From an uncultured Bacteroidales bacterium (GTDB taxonomy: Bacteria; Bacteroidota; Bacteroidia; Bacteroidales; FEN-979), in NCBI GenBank assembly GCA_903925275.1, contig CAIYES010000535.1:1-43764 (forward strand): a stretch of 43,764 nt of DNA. The letters run 5' to 3'. The notes beneath the pieces were generated by a model, which saw only the letters and a program-made list of their open reading frames with translations, was not told the origin of the DNA and made no database searches. Positions within the stretch are counted from its first letter, which is position 1. Each line of letters opens with the position of its first letter. Of the stretch, positions 9,029-17,916 are shown piece by piece. The translations under genes were made by a program, and so were the position numbers.

Positions 9029-12000
9029 ATGATCAACTATTTATCCGGAATCAATATCCTGATGGTTCTTTTATGCCTGAATGCAGAACTCCGGGCTGCC
9101 ACATACAGAGATTTCAAGACCAAAACAAGTGGTAATTGGAACGCAACCTCAACATGGCAATGGTACAATGGCTCTTCCTGGGCCGATGCCACCTGGACCC
9201 CCACTTCCGCCGATGAGAATATCACGATACAGGCAGGGCATGCAGTTACAATTACGGCTTCAGTTACAGTTGATCAGGTGGATGTAAAAGCAAACCTGAC
9301 ATTAAATGCCGGTGTTATTCTTACGATCAACAATGGTTCATCGACGGATTTCTCCATTTCTAATTCTGCCTATTTTTATGTTTATGGTACAATTATCAAC
9401 GAGGGGTCTTTCATAAAATCCTCCGGAGTTATTCATTATTATGATAACGCTACATATAAACATGCTCAAAACAGCGGAACCATTGAAGACGCGATCTGGG
9501 AAGCGAATTCCACCTGTGAAATAACCGGAGTTACAACCACAAAGCCCTCAAATCTCGATCAGTCATTCGGTAATTTTACATGGAACTGTTCACTTCAGAC
9601 AACAATTGAGAATTTCGGGAATGCATTAAGCACTGTAAATGGAAATTTCAGTTTATTGAGCACAGGATCAGGTGGAATTCAGATTTCACAAAGTGCAGTG
9701 CTGACAATTAAAGGTGACTATTATCAATCCGGTGGTAATTTTTATCTTACCATTGAGTCGAGCGATAATACCATCATCGTTGAAGGAAATTTTTATTTGC
9801 TCGCTGGCAATCTTTCAAATCCGGGAGGCAACGGTGCCCATTGCGGGTTGATCTTTACGAAATCCGGGACACAGACGTATGTCAAAACGCTGCCTCCAAC
9901 CGCTCAGTTTTACGGAGAAATCAACATTAAAGTTGAAAATGGTGCAATTTTGGATATGTCGGATGATATCATCGATGGAAGTACAGGAACGTTCACCCTT
10001 GAAAGCGGCGCTGGTTTGAAAACAATGGATCCCAATGGCATCACATCAAGCGGAGCCAGTGGCTGCATTCAGGTATATGGCGCACGGTCTTATGCCCAGG
10101 GAGCGTTTTACACTTTTTATGCCAACGGCAACCAATCAACAGGTAATGGATTTTCAACAACATTGACCGGAACATTGACGGTAGGATCCACGAGCAATGC
10201 AACAAACCTGTCGATAACAAACGGCTCTGTTGCAGTTAACAACAAACTGACCCTTATGAGCAACTCCTCTGCAAACAGTTCAGTTTCGGGTACTGTTTCG
10301 TATGGTTCCGGGGGAACGCTTGAATACATTGGTGGTATCGGTCAAACTGCCACTTCAGCAGAATGGCCATCATCCGGCGGACCTCCAAATGTCATCATAA
10401 ATAATTCAAACGGGGTTTCACTTCCTTCCGGTTTCGGCAGAACAATTACCGGTACCTTGTACCTGACCAGTGGCGCTTTTTCAATGGGTTCAAACTTGCT
10501 GACCTTAAATAATGGTGCGATCAATAAAACTTCTGGCAGTCTGACCGGAGGCAGCACCTCCTCCTTGACCTTCAGCGGAGCCGGAAGCACAAGCTTGCCC
10601 GGTGTCTTGAACGGATTGAGCAAACTCACCCTGAACCGTTCCTCATCAACGATTACCATTTCCGGCAATACCCAGGTTATCGACACCCTGATCCTGACCA
10701 ACGGATCGTTTGCACTGAGCGGCGGTGCTATTTCGTATGGCACAAACGGAACGCTTAAGTACAACGGCAGCACTACCCAGACAACTGCCAATGCTGAGTT
10801 TCCCGCTTCAGGCGGCCCCAAAAACTTATTTATTAAAAACACGTCGGGCGTAATATTGCATGCGGGACGATCGCTGGATGGAACACTTTTTTTGAACAGC
10901 GGTGCATTTTCAATCGGTACTGCCAACACCCTGACCCTGAACAAGGATATTAGCATCGTTTCCGGTAGCCTGACTGGTGGTTCATCATCGAACATCACCA
11001 TTGGAGAATATCCTTCAGCTTTAACATTGCCTTCCATTGCCAATGGCCTGAATAACCTGACCGTAAACCGAACATCGGGAGTTAACCTGGGAGCCAGCCT
11101 GACGCTGGGAGGAACATTGTCCCTTACGGCAGGTCCCTTATCGATCGGGTCAACAACATTGACACTCAACGGACTGCTGATAAAATCCACGGGTAGTCTT
11201 ACCGGTGGGCTCAATTCCAACATTATAGCCGGAGGAACGGGTGTCGTAGCGTTGGACCTTCCGCAGGTTTCGCTGAACAACCTGACACTGAACCGGTCAT
11301 CCGGCGGGATCCGTCAGATCGGGAATATCACTGTTAACGGAACAATGACAATGACCAGCGGATCATTAAACAACAATGGCTGGACCTTCCAGTACGGATC
11401 GGGCGGAACACTCAAGTACAACGGCACTTTTTCACAAACAACCACCAGCAATGAGTTCCCGGTTTCTTCCGGACCGTTTAACCTGTACATCGATAACGCA
11501 ATTGCTGTCGGATTGCATGCAGACCGAACAGTTGGCGGAACGCTAACCTTAAACACCGGGCAATTTTCGATAGGTGCACATACACTTACCCTTAACGGAG
11601 GAATCACCCAAAATCCAGATGCATCTTTATCGGGAGGAGGTTTTTCAAATATCATCTTCGGGGAAAATATTTCAGGTACAAACCTGCCTGCGGTACAATT
11701 AAATGACCTGACGATCCATAGGTCAGCAGGCATAGGACTCAGCGGGAATGTTACGACCGAGGGAAATCTTTCCCTTGAGTCGGGCAGTTTAGCAATTGGT
11801 TCAACAACGCTCACAGTCAATGGCCCGATTTCTCAATCGGGTGGCTCCCTTTCCGGTGGATCTGGCTCAAACATAATTTTCGGCGGGACCGGAGATGCAG
11901 CCAGTTTGGAGGCGATAAATCTCAATACACTTACGCTGAACCGAGCATCAGGGCTAGATCTTGCAGATTCGGTTACCGTTTACGGGCAGTTCATACTGAT

Positions 12001-13030
12001 GAATGGACAAATCCGCAGGCACAACTACAAATTGTACGGACCCTCAGCCATGTTGCGATACAATTATTTCTCAACACAATCCACCTCCGAAGAGGAATTT
12101 CCCGATACTGGCGGGCCGCTCAGCATCATGATCGAAATGGTTAGCAATTCCGACAGGATGAACCTGCATGGCAACAAAACCGTAAGGGGAGATCTCGTAT
12201 TAAACAGGGGTATCTTTTCCATTGGTGCGCATACCCTCACCCTGAATGGATTGATTATGCCCGGGTTGGGGTCACTCGCAGGCGGGCTGACCTCAAATCT
12301 TGTTTTCGACGGTTCTGCGGGAGGAACAAACCTTCCCGGAATAAAATTGAATAATCTTACCATCAACAGGGCAACAGGGATTGTAATGAGCGGAGATGTT
12401 TCAGTTTTTGGAACCCTGGACCTGAACTCAGGCACATTTTCGGTGAATTCATATACCCTGGAACTGAACGGGGGTCCCATCAGTGGTACCTTGTCAAACC
12501 TGCAAACCACCATGAACTCAGGACTGTATTTTGGCGGAAATGCAACAGGAATATCCATCCCATCGGTGGTTTTACAACTTGGGAAACTAAAGGTTGCAAA
12601 TCCCAATGGTGTTGAAATGACCACAAATTTATCGGTTACAATTTCTGTTATAGATTCGAACTACCTGATATGCGGGGATAAATCTATCATCGGTCCGGGA
12701 ATGTTCATGATGGCATCCAATTCAAAGCTTGCCGTAGGACATCACTTGGGGGTGATGGGAAGCATTTCACTAGGCGGACCCAAAATGATCAGTCCGGAAA
12801 CTGATTTCGAGTTTAATGGTACGGTCGATCAGCATACAAATTTCTTACCCACCATGACGCCATGGACCATCCGTAACCTGATCATTAACAATTCGAACGA
12901 TGCAGTTGTGACGCTTACTGAGAACATGACCTTTACCGGAGATGTCGAAGTTATGACGCAATCAAACCTGAAAATAGATTCGTCCATTCAATGTGAAGTT
13001 CAGGGAGATGTAGTTATTCATGCGGACTAA
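9029..13030 (+). CDS. Giant secreted repeat protein, probable beta-solenoid surface protein
   Basis: The ATG at 9029 is preceded by a strong AAGGAGG, so the protein has 1333 residues. It begins with a signal peptide (about residues 1-24, ending in AELRAA). An N-terminal SGNWNATSTWQW-type domain of about 75 residues follows. The rest is dominated by Gly/Ser/Thr/Asn-rich repeats of the form GTLxLxSGxFSIGxxTLTLNG, SGSLTGGSxSN and LNNLTLNRSSG. Larger units, each opening with YGxxGTLKYNG, start at 10301, 10736, 11393 and 12035 (145, 219 and 214 residues apart). The fourth opening is degenerate (YGPSAMLRYN). The pattern fits a right-handed beta-helix adhesin or surface-layer protein. No T9SS sorting domain is visible at the C-terminus, which ends in GDVVIHAD. 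The long minus-strand open frames opposite this gene are products of its repetitive codon use. Confidence 0.8.
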   Translation: MINYLSGINILMVLLCLNAELRAATYRDFKTKTSGNWNATSTWQWYNGSSWADATWTPTSADENITIQAGHAVTITASVTVDQVDVKANLTLNAGVILTINNGSSTDFSISNSAYFYVYGTIINEGSFIKSSGVIHYYDNATYKHAQNSGTIEDAIWEANSTCEITGVTTTKPSNLDQSFGNFTWNCSLQTTIENFGNALSTVNGNFSLLSTGSGGIQISQSAVLTIKGDYYQSGGNFYLTIESSDNTIIVEGNFYLLAGNLSNPGGNGAHCGLIFTKSGTQTYVKTLPPTAQFYGEINIKVENGAILDMSDDIIDGSTGTFTLESGAGLKTMDPNGITSSGASGCIQVYGARSYAQGAFYTFYANGNQSTGNGFSTTLTGTLTVGSTSNATNLSITNGSVAVNNKLTLMSNSSANSSVSGTVSYGSGGTLEYIGGIGQTATSAEWPSSGGPPNVIINNSNGVSLPSGFGRTITGTLYLTSGAFSMGSNLLTLNNGAINKTSGSLTGGSTSSLTFSGAGSTSLPGVLNGLSKLTLNRSSSTITISGNTQVIDTLILTNGSFALSGGAISYGTNGTLKYNGSTTQTTANAEFPASGGPKNLFIKNTSGVILHAGRSLDGTLFLNSGAFSIGTANTLTLNKDISIVSGSLTGGSSSNITIGEYPSALTLPSIANGLNNLTVNRTSGVNLGASLTLGGTLSLTAGPLSIGSTTLTLNGLLIKSTGSLTGGLNSNIIAGGTGVVALDLPQVSLNNLTLNRSSGGIRQIGNITVNGTMTMTSGSLNNNGWTFQYGSGGTLKYNGTFSQTTTSNEFPVSSGPFNLYIDNAIAVGLHADRTVGGTLTLNTGQFSIGAHTLTLNGGITQNPDASLSGGGFSNIIFGENISGTNLPAVQLNDLTIHRSAGIGLSGNVTTEGNLSLESGSLAIGSTTLTVNGPISQSGGSLSGGSGSNIIFGGTGDAASLEAINLNTLTLNRASGLDLADSVTVYGQFILMNGQIRRHNYKLYGPSAMLRYNYFSTQSTSEEEFPDTGGPLSIMIEMVSNSDRMNLHGNKTVRGDLVLNRGIFSIGAHTLTLNGLIMPGLGSLAGGLTSNLVFDGSAGGTNLPGIKLNNLTINRATGIVMSGDVSVFGTLDLNSGTFSVNSYTLELNGGPISGTLSNLQTTMNSGLYFGGNATGISIPSVVLQLGKLKVANPNGVEMTTNLSVTISVIDSNYLICGDKSIIGPGMFMMASNSKLAVGHHLGVMGSISLGGPKMISPETDFEFNGTVDQHTNFLPTMTPWTIRNLIINNSNDAVVTLTENMTFTGDVEVMTQSNLKIDSSIQCEVQGDVVIHAD

Positions 13031-13096
13031 TATCCAAGCTCAGAATTTGATCTTTAAAACACCCCTTATTTCCTAGAGTTACACTTTTCAAAATCG

Positions 13097-13104
13097 TATT
13101 TTTG
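13097..13104 (+). promoter_or_regulatory. -7 promoter element before the DUF2339 gene
   Basis: TATTTTTG matches the Bacteroidota -7 consensus TAnnTTTG exactly. It would give a leader of about 130 nt that contains the heptad array at 13165-13220. Confidence 0.5.
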
Positions 13105-13164
13105 GCGCATTAACGAAAAACCCGGAATTTTTGTGAAATTTGTCGCGTTAAGCTTTAAGTTAAA

Positions 13165-13220
13165 TTAAGTGTTAAGTGTTAAGTGTTAAGTGTTAAGTGT
13201 TAAGTGTTAAGTGTTAAGTG
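13165..13220 (+). repeat. Eight tandem TTAAGTG heptads
   Basis: Eight perfect copies of TTAAGTG run from 13165 to 13220, ending 21 bp before the start codon of the DUF2339 gene. A degenerate stretch of similar composition precedes them from about 13148. Perfect identity of all copies suggests recent slippage, so copy number may vary between cells. Confidence 0.95.
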
Positions 13221-13241
13221 TTACAGTTTTAGAGATACACC

Positions 13242-15653
13242 ATGGATGAAAACACCGAATTGGTCGCGCATCTGCTAAACAGGTTGGACGACCTCATAAA
13301 AAGACAGGAATCTGTGCAAAAAGATATCGCAGATTTAAGAGCAGAGATAGCTGGACTTAAGGAGTCTTCCCTGGTAGCAAAAACCGCTCCTGAACCAGTT
13401 TCACCATCTGCAAAACCAGCGGAGGAACCGGAAATTATCACTGCCAGCCAACTTAACAGTGATTCACAGAGCGATCGAAACACCGCTTCGCAATATCGGG
13501 AAGAGCCGGTAACTGAACACCACAAGCCGGTTGATGTTACTCCCGGAGTTATCAAGAAGGAAAAGACCAAGTCAAACCTTGAAAAATTCATCGGTGAAAA
13601 CCTGATCAACAAAATTGGGATCGCCGTCACTATCATCGGCGTTGGCATAGGTGCAAAGTATGCCATCGACCATGAGTTGATCAGTCCACTGACCAGAATC
13701 ATCTTAGGCTATCTGGTTGGGCTTGGTTTGCTGGGATTTGCCTTCAGACTGAAAAAACAGTACGAAAATTTCAGCGCCGTACTGCTGAGCGGCTCCATGG
13801 CCATCGTCTACTTTATCACCTTTGCGGCATATAGCTTTTTTGGTCTGATTACACTGGTTCCTGCATTCGCGCTGATGGTCATCTTCACCATTTTTACGGT
13901 CGGAGCAGCGATAACTTACAACAAGCAGGTGGTTGCACTCATCGGTCTGGTGGGTGCCTATGCAGTTCCCTTTTTATTGGATAGTGGTTCGGGCAAGGTT
14001 GCAATCCTGTTCAGTTATATGGCGGTTATTAACATCGGTATCCTTGCAATTTCCTTTCAGAAATATTGGAAATCGCTGTATTACTCCTCGTTTGTCCTTA
14101 CCTGGCTCATTTTTTATTTATGGTATATCCCAAAGTATCAGCCAGCTGAACACTTCGGATTAGCGTTGACATTCGTTTCTGTTTTCTTTGCAACGTTTTA
14201 CCTGATTTTTCTTGCCTATAAGCTGCTTAAAAAAGAAAAATTCGAATCGGAAGATATATTGCTTCTCCTTGCAAATTCTGCCATTTTCTTCGGGCTGGGA
14301 TATGCAATACTGAACTCCGATCACACCGGAAAAGAGTTCCTGGGATGTTTTTCCCTTGGCAATGCACTGATTCATTTCGCAGTAGCCGTTGCGATATGGC
14401 TGCAGAAAACTGCTGACCGCAACCTGTTCTGGTTTGTTATCGGACTGGCAGTCGTGTTCTTCACGATAGCGATACCTGTTCAGCTTGATGGCCACTGGGT
14501 GACCTTGCTTTGGGCCGGTGAAGTAGCCGTGCTTTTTTGGATCGGCAGAACAAAAAATGCCGCTACCTATGAATGGCTGTCATACCCGCTTATGTTTCTG
14601 GTCTTCCTGAGCATTCTCCATGACTGGACCACCGTTTACAGCACGTATGATCCACAGATACCTGCAACACGGATTATCACCTTCTTTAACATGAATTTTC
14701 TGACCTCTCTGGTTGTTATCGCATCCTTCGGATTCATCACCTATCTTCACATACAGAAAAAGTATTTATCCCCCCTGGATACCCGTAAATTCCCGGTAAA
14801 GATCATGAATTACGCCATCCCTTCACTTTTTATGATCGTTCTCTTCTTTTCATTCATCATGGAAATATCGACTTTCTGGAACCAGATGTACATCGATTCT
14901 ATGGTTGCGAAAAACCAGGACCTGACGGTTCCGCAGCATTTCCAGGATGAAAATATCCTCAGATACAGTACGATTTCAATCATTAATTATTCGCTGTTGT
15001 TTTTATCCATCCTATCCTTCGTGAATATCCTGAAACTGAAGGGCAGCCTGCTGGGGATTATCAACCTTGGATTTAATACGATTGCACTGTGTGTGTTCCT
15101 TACACTTGGGCTCTATACGCTCGGCGAACTGCGTGAAAGCTACCTGAGTCAGACACTTTCTGAATTTTATTACAGGGGTGGCTTTACCATCGGAATAAGG
15201 TATATTTCATTTGCTTTTGCCGGATTGATTGTATTTGCCATTTATAAATATGTCCGGTGGTCTTTGCTTCCGGCAGATTTGAAAATGGAATTTGATTTAC
15301 TCCTGCACATCACCATTTTAACCATTGCCAGCAACGAACTCCTTAACTGGATGGATTTGTATGAACCGGGTCAATCATATAAACTCGGCTTATCCATTCT
15401 TTTTGGAATCTATGCGTTACTTCTGGTAGCATTGGGAATCGGGAAAAAGAAAGTCCATTTACGAATCGCAGCCATTGTACTTTTCGCCGGAACGCTGATT
15501 AAACTTTTCTTCTACGATATTTCCTATCTCAATACCATCTCAAAAACCATTGTGTTTGTCTCCCTGGGGGTACTTCTCCTGATTATTTCATTCCTCTACA
15601 ATAAATACAGGAAACTGATCTTTGATGATGCTGAAGAAAAACATGACGGGTGA
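13242..15653 (+). CDS. DUF2339 multi-pass membrane protein
   Basis: The 803-residue protein has an N-terminal coiled coil (about residues 1-45, rich in Leu, Lys and Glu), then a charged Pro/Glu-rich linker to about residue 110. The sequence FIGENLINKIGIAVTIIGVGIGAKYAID leads into a very long series of hydrophobic segments, some twenty or more, reaching to about residue 790. This order is typical of the DUF2339 family, whose function is not known. The tail is short and charged. The gene appears to be transcribed alone, with its leader holding the heptad array, which could affect expression if its copy number changes. Confidence 0.85.
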   Translation: MDENTELVAHLLNRLDDLIKRQESVQKDIADLRAEIAGLKESSLVAKTAPEPVSPSAKPAEEPEIITASQLNSDSQSDRNTASQYREEPVTEHHKPVDVTPGVIKKEKTKSNLEKFIGENLINKIGIAVTIIGVGIGAKYAIDHELISPLTRIILGYLVGLGLLGFAFRLKKQYENFSAVLLSGSMAIVYFITFAAYSFFGLITLVPAFALMVIFTIFTVGAAITYNKQVVALIGLVGAYAVPFLLDSGSGKVAILFSYMAVINIGILAISFQKYWKSLYYSSFVLTWLIFYLWYIPKYQPAEHFGLALTFVSVFFATFYLIFLAYKLLKKEKFESEDILLLLANSAIFFGLGYAILNSDHTGKEFLGCFSLGNALIHFAVAVAIWLQKTADRNLFWFVIGLAVVFFTIAIPVQLDGHWVTLLWAGEVAVLFWIGRTKNAATYEWLSYPLMFLVFLSILHDWTTVYSTYDPQIPATRIITFFNMNFLTSLVVIASFGFITYLHIQKKYLSPLDTRKFPVKIMNYAIPSLFMIVLFFSFIMEISTFWNQMYIDSMVAKNQDLTVPQHFQDENILRYSTISIINYSLLFLSILSFVNILKLKGSLLGIINLGFNTIALCVFLTLGLYTLGELRESYLSQTLSEFYYRGGFTIGIRYISFAFAGLIVFAIYKYVRWSLLPADLKMEFDLLLHITILTIASNELLNWMDLYEPGQSYKLGLSILFGIYALLLVALGIGKKKVHLRIAAIVLFAGTLIKLFFYDISYLNTISKTIVFVSLGVLLLIISFLYNKYRKLIFDDAEEKHDG

Positions 15654-15762
15654 GGGGTGTCAGATTTAACGGATATGAATTTTTTTATAGTGGAATTATG
15701 TCAACTGAAAAATAACTGGTAACTTTGTTCAGCTTTGCATGGGTATGGCATTAAATGGTGAC

Positions 15763-15770
15763 TACCTTTG
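15763..15770 (+). promoter_or_regulatory. -7 promoter element of the small basic protein gene
   Basis: TACCTTTG is an exact match to TAnnTTTG and lies 60 nt before the ATG at 15830. TTTG at 15734-15737 may be the -33 element, with spacing slightly longer than usual. Confidence 0.6.
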
Positions 15771-15829
15771 CAAGATCCCCGACGATGGCAATCAAATAAA
15801 TTTAACATAAACAATCAAAATTCTAAGTT

Positions 15830-15934
15830 ATGTCAAAAGGAAAAGACGCAAAAAAAGATGTAAAAAAAGCTCCTACCAAAACATTGAAAGAAAAGCGGTT
15901 GGAAAAAATTGAAAAGAAGGCGAAAAAGAGTTAG
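15830..15934 (+). CDS. 34-residue lysine-rich protein
   Basis: An ATG at 15830 opens a 34-codon frame ending at TAG 15932-15934. The product starts MSKGKDAKKDVKKAP and continues as a charged, Lys/Glu-alternating, probably helical tail. About 40 percent of residues are lysine. It has its own consensus -7 promoter element and a leader of about 55 nt. The biased composition is compatible with nucleic-acid or ribosome binding, but no function is known to me. Its stop codon lies only 7 nt from the convergent fucosidase stop, with no terminator visible between them. Confidence 0.7.
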   Translation: MSKGKDAKKDVKKAPTKTLKEKRLEKIEKKAKKS

Positions 15935-15941
15935 AAGTCTG

Positions 15942-17402
15942 TCATTTTTTTTCTGATGGAGCTTTATAGAGCCCGAAGAGAGTAATCTCCGGGACATTTC
16001 GCGTGGAAATGATCCGGAGCCTGACCTTATCTGACCATACAGGGTCGAAGCGCAGGAGTCGTTTGTACCCGATGGTTGTTCCATGAATGATTTCGTGCCA
16101 TGCATTGCCGTTCCAGGTTTCTATGGCAAATGATTCGACCTTTTGCCCGTTCCGGAAGTTTTCCTGCAGCATGACCCGGTCGAAGATAATGGTTTTTGAA
16201 AAATCCAGCAGGATGATGGAATCGGTTTTAACAATGTTTGCCTTTTTTGCCAGGTTGTTTGTAAATGTGGCATCGAGAACTGACCTCATTTTTTTCAGAG
16301 AGGCCACATCGTTCGCGTGAATACGTCCCCGCTCATCGGGAGGCAGGTTTAGCAGCAGGACCGAATTCCTGCCAACAGAACTATACCAGATATCCATTAG
16401 CGTTTCAGGGCTCTTAACCAATGAGTCCTGGTCACAGTGATAGAACCAACCCGGACGGATAGAGACGTCAACTTCGGCGGGATACCAGATCAGTCCATGG
16501 GCTTGCAGCACCTTTTCCCGGCTTCCAAGATCCTGATCCGTCTTATCGCCGGGAGGCATAAAAACGCCTTCTTTCATCTTCATCTCACGCGAACTGACCA
16601 CAATTTCATCGAGGGTGGACTTATCAACGGGCACAACACTCCATTCTGTTTCACGGCCATAACCCGATTCGGTGCCTACCCAGCGGACATCGGGACCCAT
16701 AATGGCGATCACGGCCTGTGGCTGCAAGGTACGGATCAGTTTGTAATAGCTCAGCCAGTCGTAAACCTGTCGTTTACCGTTGGGGCCTTCCCCACAGGCG
16801 CCGTCGAACCATACCTCATCCACTGGGCCATACAGGGTAAGCAGTTCCGTGAGTTGATTTCTGAAATGAACGTTGTATTCATCAGTGCCATACAAAGGCG
16901 AGTTAATATCCCATGGAGACAAATAAATGCCAAGCTTCATCCTGTGTTTTTTACAGGCGGTAGCCACTTCGGCGATAACATCACCTTTGCCGCCTTTCCA
17001 GGGGGAGTTTTTAACCGTGTAATCCGTGAATTTACTTGGCCAGAGGCAGAAACCATCGTGATGTTTGGCAACCATGATGAGCAGTTTTGCACCTGCCATC
17101 TTTGCGGTCTTCACCCACTGTTCGGCATCCAGTTCCGACGGATTGAACAGGGCAGGAGCAGTTCCTTTCATTCCCCATTCCCGGTTTGTGAAGGTATTCA
17201 TCCCGAAATGAATAAATACGGTGAATTCCAGTTCCTGCCAGGAGGCTTGTCGTTCAGAGGGAGAAACATTGGCCGCTTTTTTCAGGATATCCTGCGGATT
17301 GTCGCCGGGATTGATCCGCACCACGTTGCTGCTGCGGAATTCCTGTGAATAAAGGAACCCCGGAATCATCAGCAAAAACAACAACGACAGACAGTTTTTC
17401 AT
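15942..17402 (-). CDS. GH29 alpha-L-fucosidase, secreted
   Basis: The enzyme releases L-fucose from glycans such as host or algal glycoconjugates. The 486-residue protein has a signal peptide (about residues 1-19, cleaved near YSQ) and so acts in the periplasm or outside the cell. The catalytic (beta/alpha)8 domain spans about 45-370, with FIHFG at 63-67, KHHDGF at 113-118 and the nucleophile Asp200 in VWFDG. The C-terminal 100 residues look like a small beta-sandwich (F5/8 type C-like, with VESFAIETWNGNAWHEI). The short catalytic domain and context resemble the alpha-1,3/4-specific GH29-B group, although specificity is inference. No SusCD pair or other glycosidase is adjacent. Confidence 0.93.
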   Translation of the reverse strand: MKNCLSLLFLLMIPGFLYSQEFRSSNVVRINPGDNPQDILKKAANVSPSERQASWQELEFTVFIHFGMNTFTNREWGMKGTAPALFNPSELDAEQWVKTAKMAGAKLLIMVAKHHDGFCLWPSKFTDYTVKNSPWKGGKGDVIAEVATACKKHRMKLGIYLSPWDINSPLYGTDEYNVHFRNQLTELLTLYGPVDEVWFDGACGEGPNGKRQVYDWLSYYKLIRTLQPQAVIAIMGPDVRWVGTESGYGRETEWSVVPVDKSTLDEIVVSSREMKMKEGVFMPPGDKTDQDLGSREKVLQAHGLIWYPAEVDVSIRPGWFYHCDQDSLVKSPETLMDIWYSSVGRNSVLLLNLPPDERGRIHANDVASLKKMRSVLDATFTNNLAKKANIVKTDSIILLDFSKTIIFDRVMLQENFRNGQKVESFAIETWNGNAWHEIIHGTTIGYKRLLRFDPVWSDKVRLRIISTRNVPEITLFGLYKAPSEKK

Positions 17403-17422
17403 ATTGTTTCCGGTCTTCTCAG

Positions 17423-17430
17423 CAAAAATA
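17423..17430 (-). promoter_or_regulatory. -7 promoter element of the fucosidase gene
   Basis: On the minus strand this reads TATTTTTG, an exact TAnnTTTG match, 20 nt upstream of the fucosidase ATG. It lies back to back with the nuoA promoter. Confidence 0.5.
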
Positions 17431-17490
17431 GCAAAATTGCGGTCAACTGATTTCTTTGTGAAGATTTTAACGCTGATTGAAAAAAAACAA

Positions 17491-17498
17491 TACCTTTG
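17491..17498 (+). promoter_or_regulatory. -7 promoter element of the nuo operon
   Basis: TACCTTTG matches TAnnTTTG exactly and lies 19 nt before the nuoA start codon, giving a leader of only about 12 nt. It is the only clear promoter seen for the fourteen nuo genes. Confidence 0.65.
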
Positions 17499-17517
17499 TA
17501 AAGAATAATTCTAAATA

Positions 17518-17901
17518 ATGGACAGAACCTTCATTCCTTCCGACTATATCCCGGTGCTTGTTCAGTCGGTAGTTGCCTTGGGCTTTGTGGCGGTCACCAT
17601 GCTTGCAACCCACTACATCGGTGGGAAGCGGAAGAAATTTCACACCATTCGCAAGGACCAGAATTTTGAATGTGGCATAGAGGTAAAGGGAAATGCACGC
17701 TTTCCTTTCTCCGTTAAGTATTTCCTGATAGCCATCCTCTTTGTGCTTTTCGACGTGGAGATCATCTTCTTCTATCCATGGGCAATCAATTTTAAAGAGT
17801 TTGGCTGGGATGGATTCTGGGAGATGCTGTTGTTTTTGGGTTTCCTTTTGTTCGGGTTCTATTATATCATCAGCAAAGGTGCTTTGAACTGGGAAGATTA
17901 A
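17518..17901 (+). CDS. nuoA: NADH-quinone oxidoreductase subunit A
   Basis: NuoA is a small membrane subunit of respiratory complex I at the junction between the hydrophilic and membrane arms. The 127-residue protein has three hydrophobic segments at about residues 14-34, 65-85 and 95-118. It carries the conserved loop ECGIEVKGNARFPFSVKYFLIAILFVLFDVEIIFFYPWA in pieces typical of the family. It is the first gene of the operon, and nuoB follows after 15 nt. Confidence 0.97.
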   Translation: MDRTFIPSDYIPVLVQSVVALGFVAVTMLATHYIGGKRKKFHTIRKDQNFECGIEVKGNARFPFSVKYFLIAILFVLFDVEIIFFYPWAINFKEFGWDGFWEMLLFLGFLLFGFYYIISKGALNWED

Positions 17902-17916
17902 GAAGATTTTTATAAA

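Noticed and set aside
10117-12624. Long minus-strand open frames (up to 312 codons) opposite the giant repeat protein
   Set aside because: They follow the repeat structure of the plus-strand gene, have Pro/Val-rich low-complexity products resembling no family, and lack start signals. The plus-strand frame has a signal peptide and a strong ribosome-binding site.
16437-17348. Plus-strand open frame of 303 codons opposite the fucosidase gene
   Set aside because: The minus-strand frame is a clear GH29 enzyme with its catalytic residues and promoter; the opposite frame is a shadow.
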